This document shows, in pieces, positions 24,074 to 35,250 of a stretch of 64,000 nt of DNA (positions are counted from its first letter, which is position 1; each line of letters starts with the position of its first letter). Source of the stretch: Pyrenochaeta sp. MPI-SDFR-AT-0127 (taxonomy: Eukaryota > Ascomycota > Dothideomycetes > Pleosporales > Cucurbitariaceae); the NCBI GenBank assembly GCA_020747015.1, contig JAGTJM010000013.1, positions 372,001-436,000 on the forward strand, in the 5' to 3' direction. A model generated the notes under the pieces. That model saw only the letters and a list, made by a program, of their open reading frames with translations, did not search any database and was not told where the DNA came from. The translations under genes were made by a program, and so were the position numbers.

Positions 24074-25439
24074 TCAATCCGAACTTCGAACCCCTAACAC
24101 GTTTGCTCTCCTTCCGTGAATATTCTGGTTGACGATGTTGGTCAGATCTTTGAAGTTCCCAGCAGAAGACGAGAAACTGCTAGCTTTTTTACGAGAAATT
24201 CGAGGCGTTGCTGCGCCCTGTGGCCGCAAGTTCTCGTCATTTGGTAGGGCAGAGGCTGCGACAGAGCCCGCAGGCACGGTTGTAGTCCCATTCTCCTTCT
24301 CCTGGTCGAGCTTCTGTTGTGCAGTGCGGCGAGCGCGCTCGTACTTTTCGGTCACATCACCCTTGTACATAGTTCCGCCTAGTCGGTCCAAGTAGACGAA
24401 GAACGGCTGCGAGAAGTTTGTCTTGATACCCCAGCTCTGATGGTGAATATCATGATATGCAGCATTATTCGGGAAGATCCAGTGGATTGGGTCGTAGGGG
24501 AACGCATAGCCACCGTGGTCAAGCACTGTCTTGATAGTCGAGCCGGTGAAGAACCACATCGACTGGCGTAACGTCAGACCTGTGAGCAAGTAGCTCAGGC
24601 CCGCACCCAGTGTATCCAAGGCGAAGCCTTCCAGTGGGTGGTTGTACAGAGCGCCGTACGCATACGGAACATAGAGACGATGATGGCGCGAGTGGAAGGT
24701 TACTGTGCATGTCAGTCACGAGCCTGGTCAATATTCCCAGTAACGTAAACTCACCATATAGCCACCTGTTCATGTGCATGGCGCGGTGTAGCATGTACTC
24801 CCACGCGTCCATAATCACTACAGCAGCAGCAAATTGCGCCGCTGGGATAGCGTACCAGTACACAAAGCTAGCGGTAGCCAACTCCCATGGAGCAAAGGCT
24901 GGGACCATGGTCGATTCTCCTGCGATAGTGGCTGTCTGCAGTAGCGCGGGGTACTTTCCTCCGATAAGCACTGAGGAGAGCGTGGGTTGGGAGCCAGAGA
25001 TCTTCGAGGCCAACGCGATGGGATTCAGTCCTACTGCGGAAAAGACGAAAGGAACTGCGCGCTGTACAAGTCGAATCTTCTGCGCATACCAGGCAACGTC
25101 GTAATCGGCTTTGCCTGTGGTTGGTGGGTCGTCGAATATCGAAAGACTGAATGAGGCTATGATTTGTATGATTTGCTGAAAGATGACGTCGCGTAGCACT
25201 TCGTACCGCGAGACATGGTTGCGCTTCAAGACCTCTGCCGGGGTATGCAGTCGGTATTGTGGAAAGAGGTCGTACACGTCAATGGCGTGGAATATCAGCG
25301 AGACTATCCAGTACCCGAGAACCGGCAATGCAGCCTGTATGAGCTCATCGGAGACCCATGAGGTGAGCGGTGGTAGCGGCTTCAGAGTGTACTCGGGTAA
25401 CGGAGGGAGGTCGTATGTGGTTATGTTGGCGCTTGTCAT
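24074..25439 (-). CDS. SUR2: Sphinganine C4-hydroxylase
   Basis: This is a di-iron hydroxylase that converts sphinganine to phytosphingosine in the ER membrane. Two exons, 25439-24755 and 24702-24074, encode 437 aa; the 52-nt intron is GT-AG. The fatty-acid-hydroxylase histidine boxes are intact: HRAMH (218-222), HSRHH (232-236) and HDIHH (312-316). The second box starts right after the intron. Several membrane segments are visible, for example around 30-52 and 195-212. The N terminus with LPPLPEYTLKPLPPL is typical of fungal orthologs. The last 90 residues are a charged, Ser-rich tail (RISRKKASSFSSSAG) that extends past the catalytic domain. It is divergent from the TCTP gene across a 609-bp shared promoter. 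Confidence 0.94.
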
Positions 25440-26048
25440 GGTGCGGCGGAGGCTCAGATTTCGCGAATATTAGTGACTATGGTGTATGTATTTGACACAG
25501 AGAAGAGATGAAGAGTAATTCGGGGACGAGAGCGGGTATATAGTTTGGTGCTGCGAGGGGATGCAGGATAAGCAGCGCTCGGGGGCAGAGGCGGAGCAAG
25601 ACCGGAAGCCGCGGACCAGGGAAATTAGGGAGAAAGCGCGATGCTGTGGGAGACGGAGAGTAGAAGAGCGGGCACAATTGGGCAGACGAGGGCTCAGAAA
25701 GGAGAGGCTGAGGTGAGCAGAGCAGATATGGGGAGATGTCGTGTGAGAGTGGTGCTTGCAAGCAACCAGGAGACGGCGCATCATGACATTTCGCCGCCGC
25801 CGGAACCAGGCACAGCCAGCATTGCGCTGCGTTTGCCTCCCGTGCCCTGTGCGAGCAGCCTTGGAGCGCTAAGTGCTGCTTTGGGCCTAGCGCCTCACCC
25901 TCCCAATTTTCGACCCCACCAAATTCTTTCCTCCCTCTTCGAGTCGCCAGCGCTTCACTTCCGCCCAGCGTACAAGGACTCCGACCGCCAGCCTAACCGT
26001 CGTCCACTCCTCTCTCACCTCACACACAGAGCCGCACGTTTATTCACC
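25440..26048. promoter_or_regulatory. Divergent promoter between SUR2 and TCTP
   Basis: 609 bp separate two divergent start codons. The side next to TCTP (about 25800-26040) is a pyrimidine-rich tract with many CT runs, the usual upstream feature of highly expressed fungal translation-related genes. No TATA box is evident. Regulatory function is inferred from position. Confidence 0.5.
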
Positions 26049-26784
26049 ATGATTATTTTCAAGGTACGCCCCTGCCTGCTGAGGCCTGCGAAACTACCCC
26101 GCCTTCTCCTCTGGCTCTCCAGTGTCCAACACATCTGAAGCCTGCTTCTGTATTTCCCAGGCGTTTCCTTGCTAACACCGCCTTGACAGGACATCATCAC
26201 CGGTGACGAGATCATCTCCGACTCGTACGACCTCAAGGAAATTGACGGTGTCGTCTACGAGGCCGACTGCAGGAAGATCAACGTTGGAGGCGAGACCTTC
26301 GGTGCGTTCCCCGCGCAGGTCCTCTATTACATCTGAGCCTAACGCAACGCAGACACTGGCGGCAATGCTTCTGCTGAGGAGGCTGAGGAGGGTGTCGAGG
26401 ATTCGGCGGAGCAGAAGATCGATATTGTCCACTCTTTCCGTTTGAACGAGACTAGCTTCGACAAGAAGGGCTACCTTACATACCTCAAGGGTGAGGCAAC
26501 CCAGACCCTTTTGACTAGTCGTGAGCTAACTCAGCCCAGGTTACATGAAGGCGGTCAAGGAAGCTCTCAAGGCCAAGGGCGCCGACGAGGCTACCGTCAA
26601 GGACTTCGAAACCAAGGCTTCAGGCTACGCCAAGAAGATCATTGGCAGCTTCAAGGACTACGAATTCTTAACCGGCGAGTCCATGAATCCCGACGGCATG
26701 ATTGTTCTTCTCAACTACCGCGAGGATGGCATCACTCCCTACGTTACCGTCTGGAAGCACGGTCTCGAAGAGATGAAGGTCTAA
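26049..26784 (+). CDS. TMA19: Translationally controlled tumour protein homolog (TCTP)
   Basis: Four exons: 26049-26063, 26190-26301, 26353-26490 and 26540-26784. They give 169 aa, the standard family length. The first exon is only 15 nt (MIIFK), followed by a 126-nt intron. The family is recognised by DIITGDEIISDSYDLKEIDG, the acidic loop with EEAEEGVED, the helical hairpin (YMKAVKEALKAKG to IGSFKDYEFLTGESMNPDGMI) and the C-terminal strand YVTVWKHGLEEMKV. The yeast ortholog Tma19 associates with ribosomes and responds to stress. In other eukaryotes TCTP binds calcium, tubulin and translation factors. The start is set by the conserved MIIFKD. Confidence 0.96.
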
Positions 26785-27292
26785 GCCTCGGTGCATTGGG
26801 CTTCGCGGATCGGTGGGGTTGACATGGTTCATTGAATTTACGAATACCTATTGCATGATCGAATATGCGCCATAGTGCGAAAAGCGATACGAATCTAGAC
26901 GACCGTCTTGGAGCCATACGTGGCACATTAACATGATTGACCTCATTCAAAAACCAAAACGTCTTGCAATGTCTATGTCTATGCTGCGATGGTGAAGCAC
27001 TTTAACGATTGCAATGTACCCATAATGTCGTTGAACAGGAGCTGCAGCAACAAGTTTGATCACCTATGCAATGCAGAGCAAGCTCAGCGTATCCACTCGG
27101 GTGAAGCATTGATCCCGTGATGGCGCGACAGCGCGTTGAGGTACGCACAGACAGTTTGATCACCAAACGACTGCATCATCTGCAGCCTGAGGCACACATC
27201 CTTAGCCTTGCCGGCGCTTGCTTCTCCCTTTAAATCTTCAATCCTCCCTTGATGTCAGAATTCCACAAAGTTAAGCTTGCAAGTGGTCGAAT
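26785..27292. other. Intergenic region, nothing recognised
   Basis: About 0.5 kb between the TCTP stop and the RdRP start. No gene or repeat was recognised. Confidence 0.5.
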
Positions 27293-30200
27293 ATGATCGT
27301 GTCGCAAGACAAATCAGGAATGCGTAAGTCCCCTCGTCTGGCACAGGGCAACCGCGAGCCGAGAAATGGTCTGGACGCTGCGGCATTGGTTCCACCGCGG
27401 ACTCCACACCACCAAAAGTCTGGAGCTCGTCTCACAGAATTGACCCGCGTGCTCGAAGCAAAATGGCAGCTGGGGTTGAGGGTCGGGGACGATACCCGGT
27501 CGCCCGCTCAGAATCAATCGCCCGCAGACAAGGCCCAAAAAAAGATGAACCGCCTATTCTTTAAGAACGAGTCAAGCCTTGACGAAGTATTGGACTCATT
27601 CAACAATTCAGCACCTGGATTCGCGCATGAGGGACGCTTAGCTTTATTTGATGGCATGCTCAAAAGTAGACTCCTACCGCAGTCCCCGGATTCGCGAGTT
27701 GGGACGCCGCTCTCCAGAAGCCTACGTTGTAAGTGTGCCTCTGAATTTCTTACACATGATAAGGCGTTGCGTAAATTCCCTCGGATGAAGGGTAGGGTGG
27801 TTACCGTGACGACTAATTCCCGCGCGCCTACTTCTACTCCTTCTCCCTTGCGTTATCCCCAATTACTTCCACCACAGACTTCTTCGGCTACTTTTATGTA
27901 ACGGTAGCCCGTGCTTCTCAAAGGTTGCTACTCTGGCTTGGACTTTCATCAATGCTAAGCAATAGACATGAACTAACACAACAGCAGCGGTAAGCCAGAC
28001 GCTCCAACCTCGTGGTCTGTTCCACAACGTCAAGCGTGATGGCCCAGATTATTACACTGCCATTGAGGACCTTGGGTCACCAACGGATGTGGATACAGAC
28101 GATGATTTCGTGACAACTCGATCTCCGTCCCCACCGGCATCACCAACACCAGCGTCCAGGCCCGCCCAGCAGCAAGAACAGGCAAGTTCCTTCATCTTTT
28201 CGCGATTCAACGCCAGGAAAAGACCGTCAGATGACCCTTTCAACACTGGCAGTTCATCAAAGTTAACCAAAACCACCAAGGGAAAACAGGCACCAAACGC
28301 CTCCATACCAACGTCTATTCCTACTCCACCATTGTTCAAGAAACCTTCTTTGGAAATGGCACGCCCTTCTCAGGCTGCTGCATCAGCCACATCTTCAGTG
28401 AATACCTCCTTCAATGATACCACGGCTCCAACACAGGAAGTAAACGTCAACACTGCCAATACATCCTTCACTTCATACGATGGGATGCCAGATTCAGACA
28501 TTACTTATCCTAGGTTAACACGAACGAGCTCAACGATACTGAATTCTTTAGATAGCTATGATTTTCTAGGCATCACGGCCAAGGAAGATGGTCTTCGCGA
28601 TAACTCGTACAGCATGGAAGGAGAGGCTGTGCCAGAGTTTGCCTCTGATTCAAAATCCGGTTCTGTGTTGGCGCCGCCCTCTCCAAGTTCTCGTGTATCG
28701 GCTGCAACACTGACTCCACAAAAGCTGATCCAACGAACTCGCGGCTCCCCAGTAGACATGTCGCCTTTGAAAAATAACCTGGAGTCCCCCCGTTCTAGTA
28801 CCCAATTAAATTCTCCGTCTCGAATGGCTTACTACATACGGGAGCTCCCTAGTCAGAATCTGTTTGTGGATAAGAGACTGTTTGTGGAGCGTATATCAGA
28901 CGAAGCTTCCAGCATCCCGTACTTTCTGTTGTTCATCTGCTGCCGCCTTTCTATTTCCAATGGAATTCCTTTAGACCAGCTTATGCTATCTATGGATACG
29001 GACCGAGCCAGAAGTGATCCAGATATCTTCTGGAGCACACTTGGCTCCTACATCAGGAGTGAACCTCGCGATTCGAGCCAAGTCTGGGCTGCTGGTAAGA
29101 AGTCGTTCGATGGCTACACATTCAAAGGCAAGATCACCTTCGATGGAATGTTGGCGACCTCGCCTTCTGTCTTCAAGCTTAGACTTATGCCAATCGAGCA
29201 AGAAAGGTCTTGTTTATTCCAGCGCATGTTTGGTTCTGATCGGTTCCTCTACCTGACATTTCCATCTTTTAGCGAAGACAAAACCAACAGATTTACTGGA
29301 GCGCAGATGCAGCAAATCGAAGAAAAGTGGAAAGTATGGATCCTTCAAACACAACTGTTTCTTGGACGCAAGTGGCGCGTCTTCCATATCGAAACAATTG
29401 AGAAAAAGAACAAGGCCCGTAAATTCGACGGCTCTGACAAACGCGTAATCTTGTTTGCTACTGAAGGCGTCGGCATTGAGAAGCCTATTTCAGTAGGTGA
29501 AATGATTAATGATTTCATTGATCTCGTCAGGAACCGGGAGCTTGGCTTTTGCAAAGCCATCGCTCGGCTGGATCTTGGATTATCCAGAACGGTCCCAACA
29601 CTCGTCTTCAAACCATCCCAGATCAAGTTTATTCGAGACACATACTCAAACGATATTCCAGAAGCGTCAGAGTTCAATGATCCAGCGCTGTACTGGGGCG
29701 AACAATGCAAGACAAAAAAGGAAATGAATGATGGCTGTGCTCGGATTTCTGTTGCTGCCGCTTTGAAGATCTGGGAGCTATACCAACGCGCTACTGGTTC
29801 AGACGAACCATTGCCAAGTGCCTTTCAAGGGCGTATCGGAGGAGCAAAGGGCATGTGGATGATAAATAGTGAGCCACATACAAGAGACCAGGCCGATCGA
29901 AACATCTGGATTGAAGTCACCGACAGTCAACTCAAGTTTGTACGAACGAAAGACGACGAAGATGAGAATCTGTACAATCCGCACAGACTGACTTTCAATT
30001 ATGTGAAGCATAGCTTCGTCAATGGCTCCACCACTTTACACATCGATTTTATTCCAATTCTAGTCGATAGAGGCGTACAACGAGACGTCATTGCTAACTT
30101 TATGATCACTCGTCTTGATGAAGATAGAAAAAAGCTATTGGGGATGATCTCTGACCCTATCAAGCTACACAACTGGGTGACCAAACAAGGCTCTGTTACT

Positions 30201-31778
30201 CCAGCTTCAGGCATTCTTACGTGGCAAGCTGCGCTTCCTCTTTCTCTACCGGAAAAAGCGAAGCTTCTACTTAGAACCGGATTCGTGCCAGATCAGAGCC
30301 CATACCTTGCGAGAACTTTGAAGTGCTTCATTAAAAATCGCCATACCTGGATGGAACAGAAGTTAAGCGCACCATTAGGCAAGGCAACCGTCCTGCTAGG
30401 ACTTGCTGATCCTGAGAATGTTCTCAACCCGGGAGAGGTTCACATACATTTCTCCTCACCATTCGTCGATGAGTTCAGCCGAGAAACGTTACGTCACCTC
30501 GATGGGCTCGAGGTGTTAGTAGCCCGTTCGCCGGCCTATCGTTCCTCTGACATCCAGAAAGTACGAGCGGTCTCGCACCCCAAACTTTCTCACCTTGTTG
30601 ATGTCATTGTGTTTCCAATTCAGGGTCAGTTTCCACTTGCTGGAAAGCTCCAGGGCGGCGATTATGATGGAGATACATTCTGGACTTGCTGGGAGCCTGA
30701 TCTTGTGAGGCCCTTTCGAAACGCCCCGGCACCACTCGAACCTCCCACTCCAGCCAAGTACGGAATAAAGAAAGATACAAGAAGGCTGGATCAAGTCATG
30801 AATCCTTACAACCTTTCCACAGTAGACGGTTTCCTGAAAGAAGCTTTAGAGTTTCGTGCCGCACAGTCTATGTTAGGGAGAGTGACAAATTTCATGGGCA
30901 AGGTTGTCTATAAGGAAAACCGAATATCTTCGCCCAAGATTGATGCTTTGTGCGATGTCCGTGATCTATTAGTCGACGCGCCGAAGCAAGCGTACCGCTT
31001 CAACAGTAATGATTTTGACAACCTCGTCCGTTATCAGCTCAGGTGTGGGAACCCAAAGATACCTGCATACAAACAAGCCATGGAAGCAAATGTTAAGTTC
31101 AGGAACGTGAGTAAAGGAGAGAATGATCCGGTAGCAGCTCTACAACGAAATCCGAACAACATCCTGGATTACTTGTACTTCGACATTGTCCGAAAACATA
31201 ACATGGAGACGCGAAAGCAACTAGAGAGTTTGTTACCAAAGGAAGAGGACAAGGAAAATGATGCAGAACTTCAACTACCGTTCCTTCAATTACGTAATAA
31301 TGTGGGCGAGGCGCTGGACAAGGAGCTAACCGCTCTTCTAGCAGGCATTGAGGAGATTGTTCGGATGTGGAACCGCAATCTAGGAGACAAATCTGACCTC
31401 GTTCCAGACAAATATGACAGGCTTCTCGAAAAATGCCACTCGCGCTTCCGCTCGCTTCAGCCATCCAATGCAAACGCGACTGACCCAGAGATCGCGCCTC
31501 TAATCTACCCATACCTTGGCTCGAAGCACCCGACTCTATGGGAAACCATTCGGGCATCAGCACTGTACACGGCATACCCCAGGAAGCATGCTTTCGTATG
31601 GCACATGGCTGGCAGAGAGCTCGCAAGACTTAAATCTAGTGGCAATGTAGATACCTATCACGTCGTACCTGGTATTTTCGCAGACTTGAAGACGAAAACG
31701 AACAAAGTGCCGAAGCCAGAGGAAGATGAGGACAGCGAGGATGAGTTCGAAATGGCTACGGAGTACATCGTTGGTTAA
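27293..31778 (+). CDS. RNA-dependent RNA polymerase of the RNA-silencing pathway
   Basis: This is a cell-encoded RdRP of the QDE-1/SAD-1/RRP-3 superfamily, which makes double-stranded RNA for Dicer. The catalytic loop DYDGD is at 30660-30674 within LQGGDYDGDTFW, followed by CWEPDLVRPF and FRAAQSMLGRVT. The large second exon (27988-31778) holds a disordered N-terminal part and then the polymerase core. The first exon (27293 to about 27728) carries the family N terminus (LTELTRVLEAKW, then KMNRLFFKNESSLDEVLDSF). With donor GTAAGT at 27729 and acceptor at 27987 the product is 1408 aa. That 259-nt intron is long for this window and its exact limits are uncertain. I did not assign it to one of the three fungal RdRP clades. 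Argonaute and Dicer are not in the window. Confidence 0.92.
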
Positions 31779-32105
31779 TGTCACAGTTTGCATTATTCTC
31801 GACTCTACCAGCCCCACCTACATCACACTGCCATTTACCTTCTTGCATTCCTTTAGCGTAGTTGTATACCCCCATTCCCCTTCCATGCACTTTATGTATT
31901 TATTAAGTACGACAGGAGTGAGAATCCTCGTAGAACTTTCAATATCACTTCCACTTTAGACGTTTTGGATTTGACTCGAGATATGATCCGTTGGTGCTAT
32001 ACATGTTTGAACCATCCGTTATGCTACATGGTTGCAGCAGTACACATGTTGGGGTATCATTGAAAATCTACATCTCTACTTTTACAAACATTCCCACTGC
32101 TGTAA
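31779..32105. other. Intergenic region between convergent genes
   Basis: A short 3'-to-3' spacer between RdRP and SWC5. Nothing else was recognised. Confidence 0.5.
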
Positions 32106-33188
32106 TCAAGACATTGTAGCAGCCGCAGCCGCAGTCTTCATTTTCAACCTCTCATCTTCTCGCCTTGCTTCCACACCAGCCAAAAATTCCATTCTGCCCA
32201 GATAGGCTTCCTTTGTCTTGCCATGGGTATCCAATTCCTCTGCAATCCCTTCCTTGTCGACGAAGCCTGTCCAGTCCATTCGGGACTTGTCCACGACGTT
32301 GAGTTTCTGGGCCTTCTCGACCTTTTGCTTTGGCGCTTCTGGCGCCGGCATATTTTCCTGCCCTCTTTGTAATGCTGCAACGCCTTTGCGAGGCCAGGAG
32401 AGTTGGTGCTCGGGAGCGAGGGCGCGGACGAAGCCTGTGGGGTTTGGATCGAAGCGTGAGGGCCGACGGAGAGGTCTGCGGACTTTGGGTTGTGCAGGTA
32501 CGTCAGGGTCGGTGGGCTTCGCATCAGCCTCGACTGGTTTGTCGGGAGCATCGATAGATTTCCAGCCATCTTTGAAGTACTTTTCAAGATGTGAGCGAGG
32601 AATCTGCTTCTCCTCGGTTGTGTCTTGCCCCGCAAACGTGTAAACCTTCTTTACCGTCACTAGCTCTTCCTCCTCGATGGTGGTGGGTACTTGTGCAGTT
32701 GAGGGTGCAGCTTGGTCCTTCGTCGTATCTGGAGCTTCAGATATGAAGGGTTGTAGAGGTCTCAAGGGTGCTGCGCTCATCTGCGCCCACAACGCGTCGA
32801 CATCAACAGTAGCGCCTTCAGTTCTAGCGAGTGGCCTTCTCTCTTTCTGCTCGACTCTTCGCTGCGCTCTAGTTTTGATGAGTCCACCCTCGCCGTCGTC
32901 GTCCGAGGCAATCAAATCCTCGTTGTCGTCCTTGCTACCCTTTTTCTTTTTCTTCGACCTCTTCCTCCGTGCTGACTGTATTGTTACTTCGTCGCCAGAA
33001 TCGAGCTCCTCGTCTGAAGGCGCCTTCCGCTTGCCCTTGCGCTGGGCTGGTATGGAGATCGCGTCCTCTTCATCCTCGGAGCTGGACGCTTCTCCGGCGG
33101 GCGCAGTGTCTGGGTTGAAGTCATCGTCGGAAGACTCGTGGTATTTCTCATTCGGGGTGTCAGCATCTTCGTCGTAGTCTATGGGCGC
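32106..33188 (-). CDS. SWC5: SWR1-complex subunit SWC5 (BCNT-C domain)
   Basis: A single exon of 360 aa from the ATG at 33188 (MAPIDYDEDAD); an in-frame ATG 12 codons upstream is less likely. The N-terminal half is acidic with Ser/Asp/Glu blocks (SSDDDFNPD, SSSEDEED) and a Lys-rich nuclear localisation segment (RRKRSKKKKKGSK). A DVDALWAQM helix follows, as in the family. The C-terminal BCNT domain is diagnostic: KSRMDWTGFVDKEGI, then TKEAYLGRMEFLAGVEARRE. SWC5 is the yeast name for the subunit that stimulates exchange of H2A for H2A.Z by SWR1; the animal relative is CFDP1. It is divergent from the AT-hook membrane protein with starts 290 bp apart. Confidence 0.93.
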   Translation of the reverse strand, partial: APIDYDEDADTPNEKYHESSDDDFNPDTAPAGEASSSEDEEDAISIPAQRKGKRKAPSDEELDSGDEVTIQSARRKRSKKKKKGSKDDNEDLIASDDDGEGGLIKTRAQRRVEQKERRPLARTEGATVDVDALWAQMSAAPLRPLQPFISEAPDTTKDQAAPSTAQVPTTIEEEELVTVKKVYTFAGQDTTEEKQIPRSHLEKYFKDGWKSIDAPDKPVEADAKPTDPDVPAQPKVRRPLRRPSRFDPNPTGFVRALAPEHQLSWPRKGVAALQRGQENMPAPEAPKQKVEKAQKLNVVDKSRMDWTGFVDKEGIAEELDTHGKTKEAYLGRMEFLAGVEARREDERLKMKTAAAAATMS

Positions 33189-33477
33189 CATTATGAAGTG
33201 TTGAGAACATTGGACTTTTGACAATTTGGAGTCGCGACAACCAGATGGAGGGATGCGCTAAGGCGGCAGCTAGCCCAAAAGACGGCTAGCGCTGACATGG
33301 ATATGAGCTCAAAGATGGTGTGCATGACGTGGGCGGGGGTGAAAGACAGGGCAGATCGCGTCCCAGAATCATAACAAGCCGGCATGCGCCAGTTTCCACA
33401 ACAGTCTTGTTGCTGTCGCGCAATGCGCATCTATCTCTATCTTTGAGTATCGCATCGCATCGTTTTCGGCAAACATC
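33189..33477. promoter_or_regulatory. Bidirectional promoter between SWC5 and the AT-hook membrane protein gene
   Basis: Only 289 bp separate two divergent start codons, so the core promoters must share or abut this space. No specific operator was recognised. Confidence 0.5.
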
Positions 33478-35250
33478 ATGGCGCCCGTTGACACGGACGC
33501 TGCTACGCGCAGCAACTCATTACCCATCGCAGTCTTCGGCGGCCAGGTTCTACTGGTCACTGGCCTTACCGCACACGTACTACTTACTACCTGGCGCGCT
33601 GCGAAATCTCTACCTCCATCGACTAGAACGCGTTCGCAGGACCCAGCGCGCCGTCGCCATGCCATTACCTTTACCCTCCTCGCATTCCTCTCCCTAGCGT
33701 CAGTGACGACCTTCGCCGTTCTTTGGCGCGCCATTTCCTACCTGCAATGGGCAGATCATGCCAATCACACGACGCCAGGAAGTATCTGGAGCGGCTGGTA
33801 CGGCACTGGCGAAGGAGGCCGTTGGCATCTAGGAGATTGGATCACCGACATTGATCTGGTGCGGCAGTCGGACGCAGTCGCCATCCATAAGCCTGAAGGG
33901 TTCTTGTACACAAGCCAGTACGCTGTAGGGCTTCTCGCGAGCTCTATCTTTATCGGCGTGGAAGGTAAGACTACCGCGTTCTTGTACCGTGTCTAGATTG
34001 GATGACAGCTTACTAACAAGCGATCCATAGGACACAGACGCAACCTCTCTACCTCGACAATAGCTTCGTTTGTTCTTCTAGGCTCTCTGGGAAGCTTGGG
34101 ATATGCTTTGAGCTTGTTCTTCGTGACCATCCTCTACACACCCATCTCAGAACACAGGGACGACACTCCATTACATGATGCACTCTTCACGCCCTCCCCT
34201 ATAGTCTATGATCTGGCAATTGGTGCGTCAGCTATCGCGCTGAACCTCTTCCCTGAATTGGTGGCAGATTATGGAGATACGCGTGTGACGCGGCTGCTTT
34301 ATCTTGCGATGCCATTGTTCTTTGCCTTTGCACCACAGGTATGTACCGTTCCTATTCCTGGACGACTCTTTCTCAAAACAAAATAGATTGTACCCGTTAG
34401 TCTCGGTCGCCAACACACTTCGAAAGCAGCTGCTCATCGTTCATATGCCAAGGTCTTCTACGTTCTGTCAATAGCCTCCTTCTTGCTACACTGGCGGCTT
34501 TTCGCCTCCAACATCTATGCCAATACACCTGATGAACGTCACCATATCTGGGATGTATTGACAAACTCGATTGGCAAGACGCAATCATCAACTCCAAACA
34601 GACTACTCTCTGGCATCAGCATTACTGGACAAAAGCTGAAGCATATTAGCAAGCATCCAGCGATCAGCGTTACCAGTCTTGACGTTCTCTTCACCACTAT
34701 CAGCTTACTGACTTGGACCTTTACTCGCGACTTGGACGTTGATGCCATCTTGGAAAATAGCGTTTTGTCGTTCTTGGCACCAAAGCATGAGAAGCATGTA
34801 GCTTTCGAAGATGAGTTGGCCAGACTAAAAGAGCCCATCTCTGAACCGGTCACAATTGAAGTTACTACACCAAAGAAGCGCGGACGACCCTCCAAGAAGA
34901 CTGCTGCTTTGAATGGAACTTCTGCAGCGCCAGCAAGTTCGACTGGATCCGTCAGAAGGAGCACGAGGGGGAAGACGCGGAGTGTTGACCTCGACTCTGA
35001 TGCTGAATTGGTAACTGGGAGAAGGACACGTAGTGCTGACTACGAGTCGGATGTAGACTCGACATATCAGCCTTCCGAGAAGACGAAGCGAGCCATTGCG
35101 GAGACGGAAGCGGATGGAGCTACGACGGCTGGAGATCTTGCACATGCTGGAGAGTCGACGGCACTCGCATTGTTCCTTACATTCGCCGGTGGTCTAGGAC
35201 AGTTGGCCGCTGGCGCTTTGGGAGCGGAGGTGACTGGTCCGCGGGAATGA
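33478..35250 (+). CDS. Polytopic membrane protein with AT-hook motif
   Basis: Three exons, 33478-33964, 34031-34338 and 34387-35250, give 552 aa; the introns are 66 and 48 nt, GT-AG. The first ~330 residues contain about seven hydrophobic segments, for example LPIAVFGGQVLLVTGLTAHV, ITFTLLAFLSLASVTTFAVL, SFVLLGSLGSLGYALSLFFV and VFYVLSIASFLLHW. The soluble part (about 400-515) is basic and has a canonical AT-hook core in TPKKRGRPSKKT, then RRSTRGKTRS and GRRTRSADYES repeats. The last hydrophobic stretch is ALALFLTFAGGLGQLAAGALG. An AT-hook on a multi-pass membrane protein suggests the nuclear envelope or another site facing chromatin, but that is inference. I do not recognise a named family. 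Confidence 0.78.
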
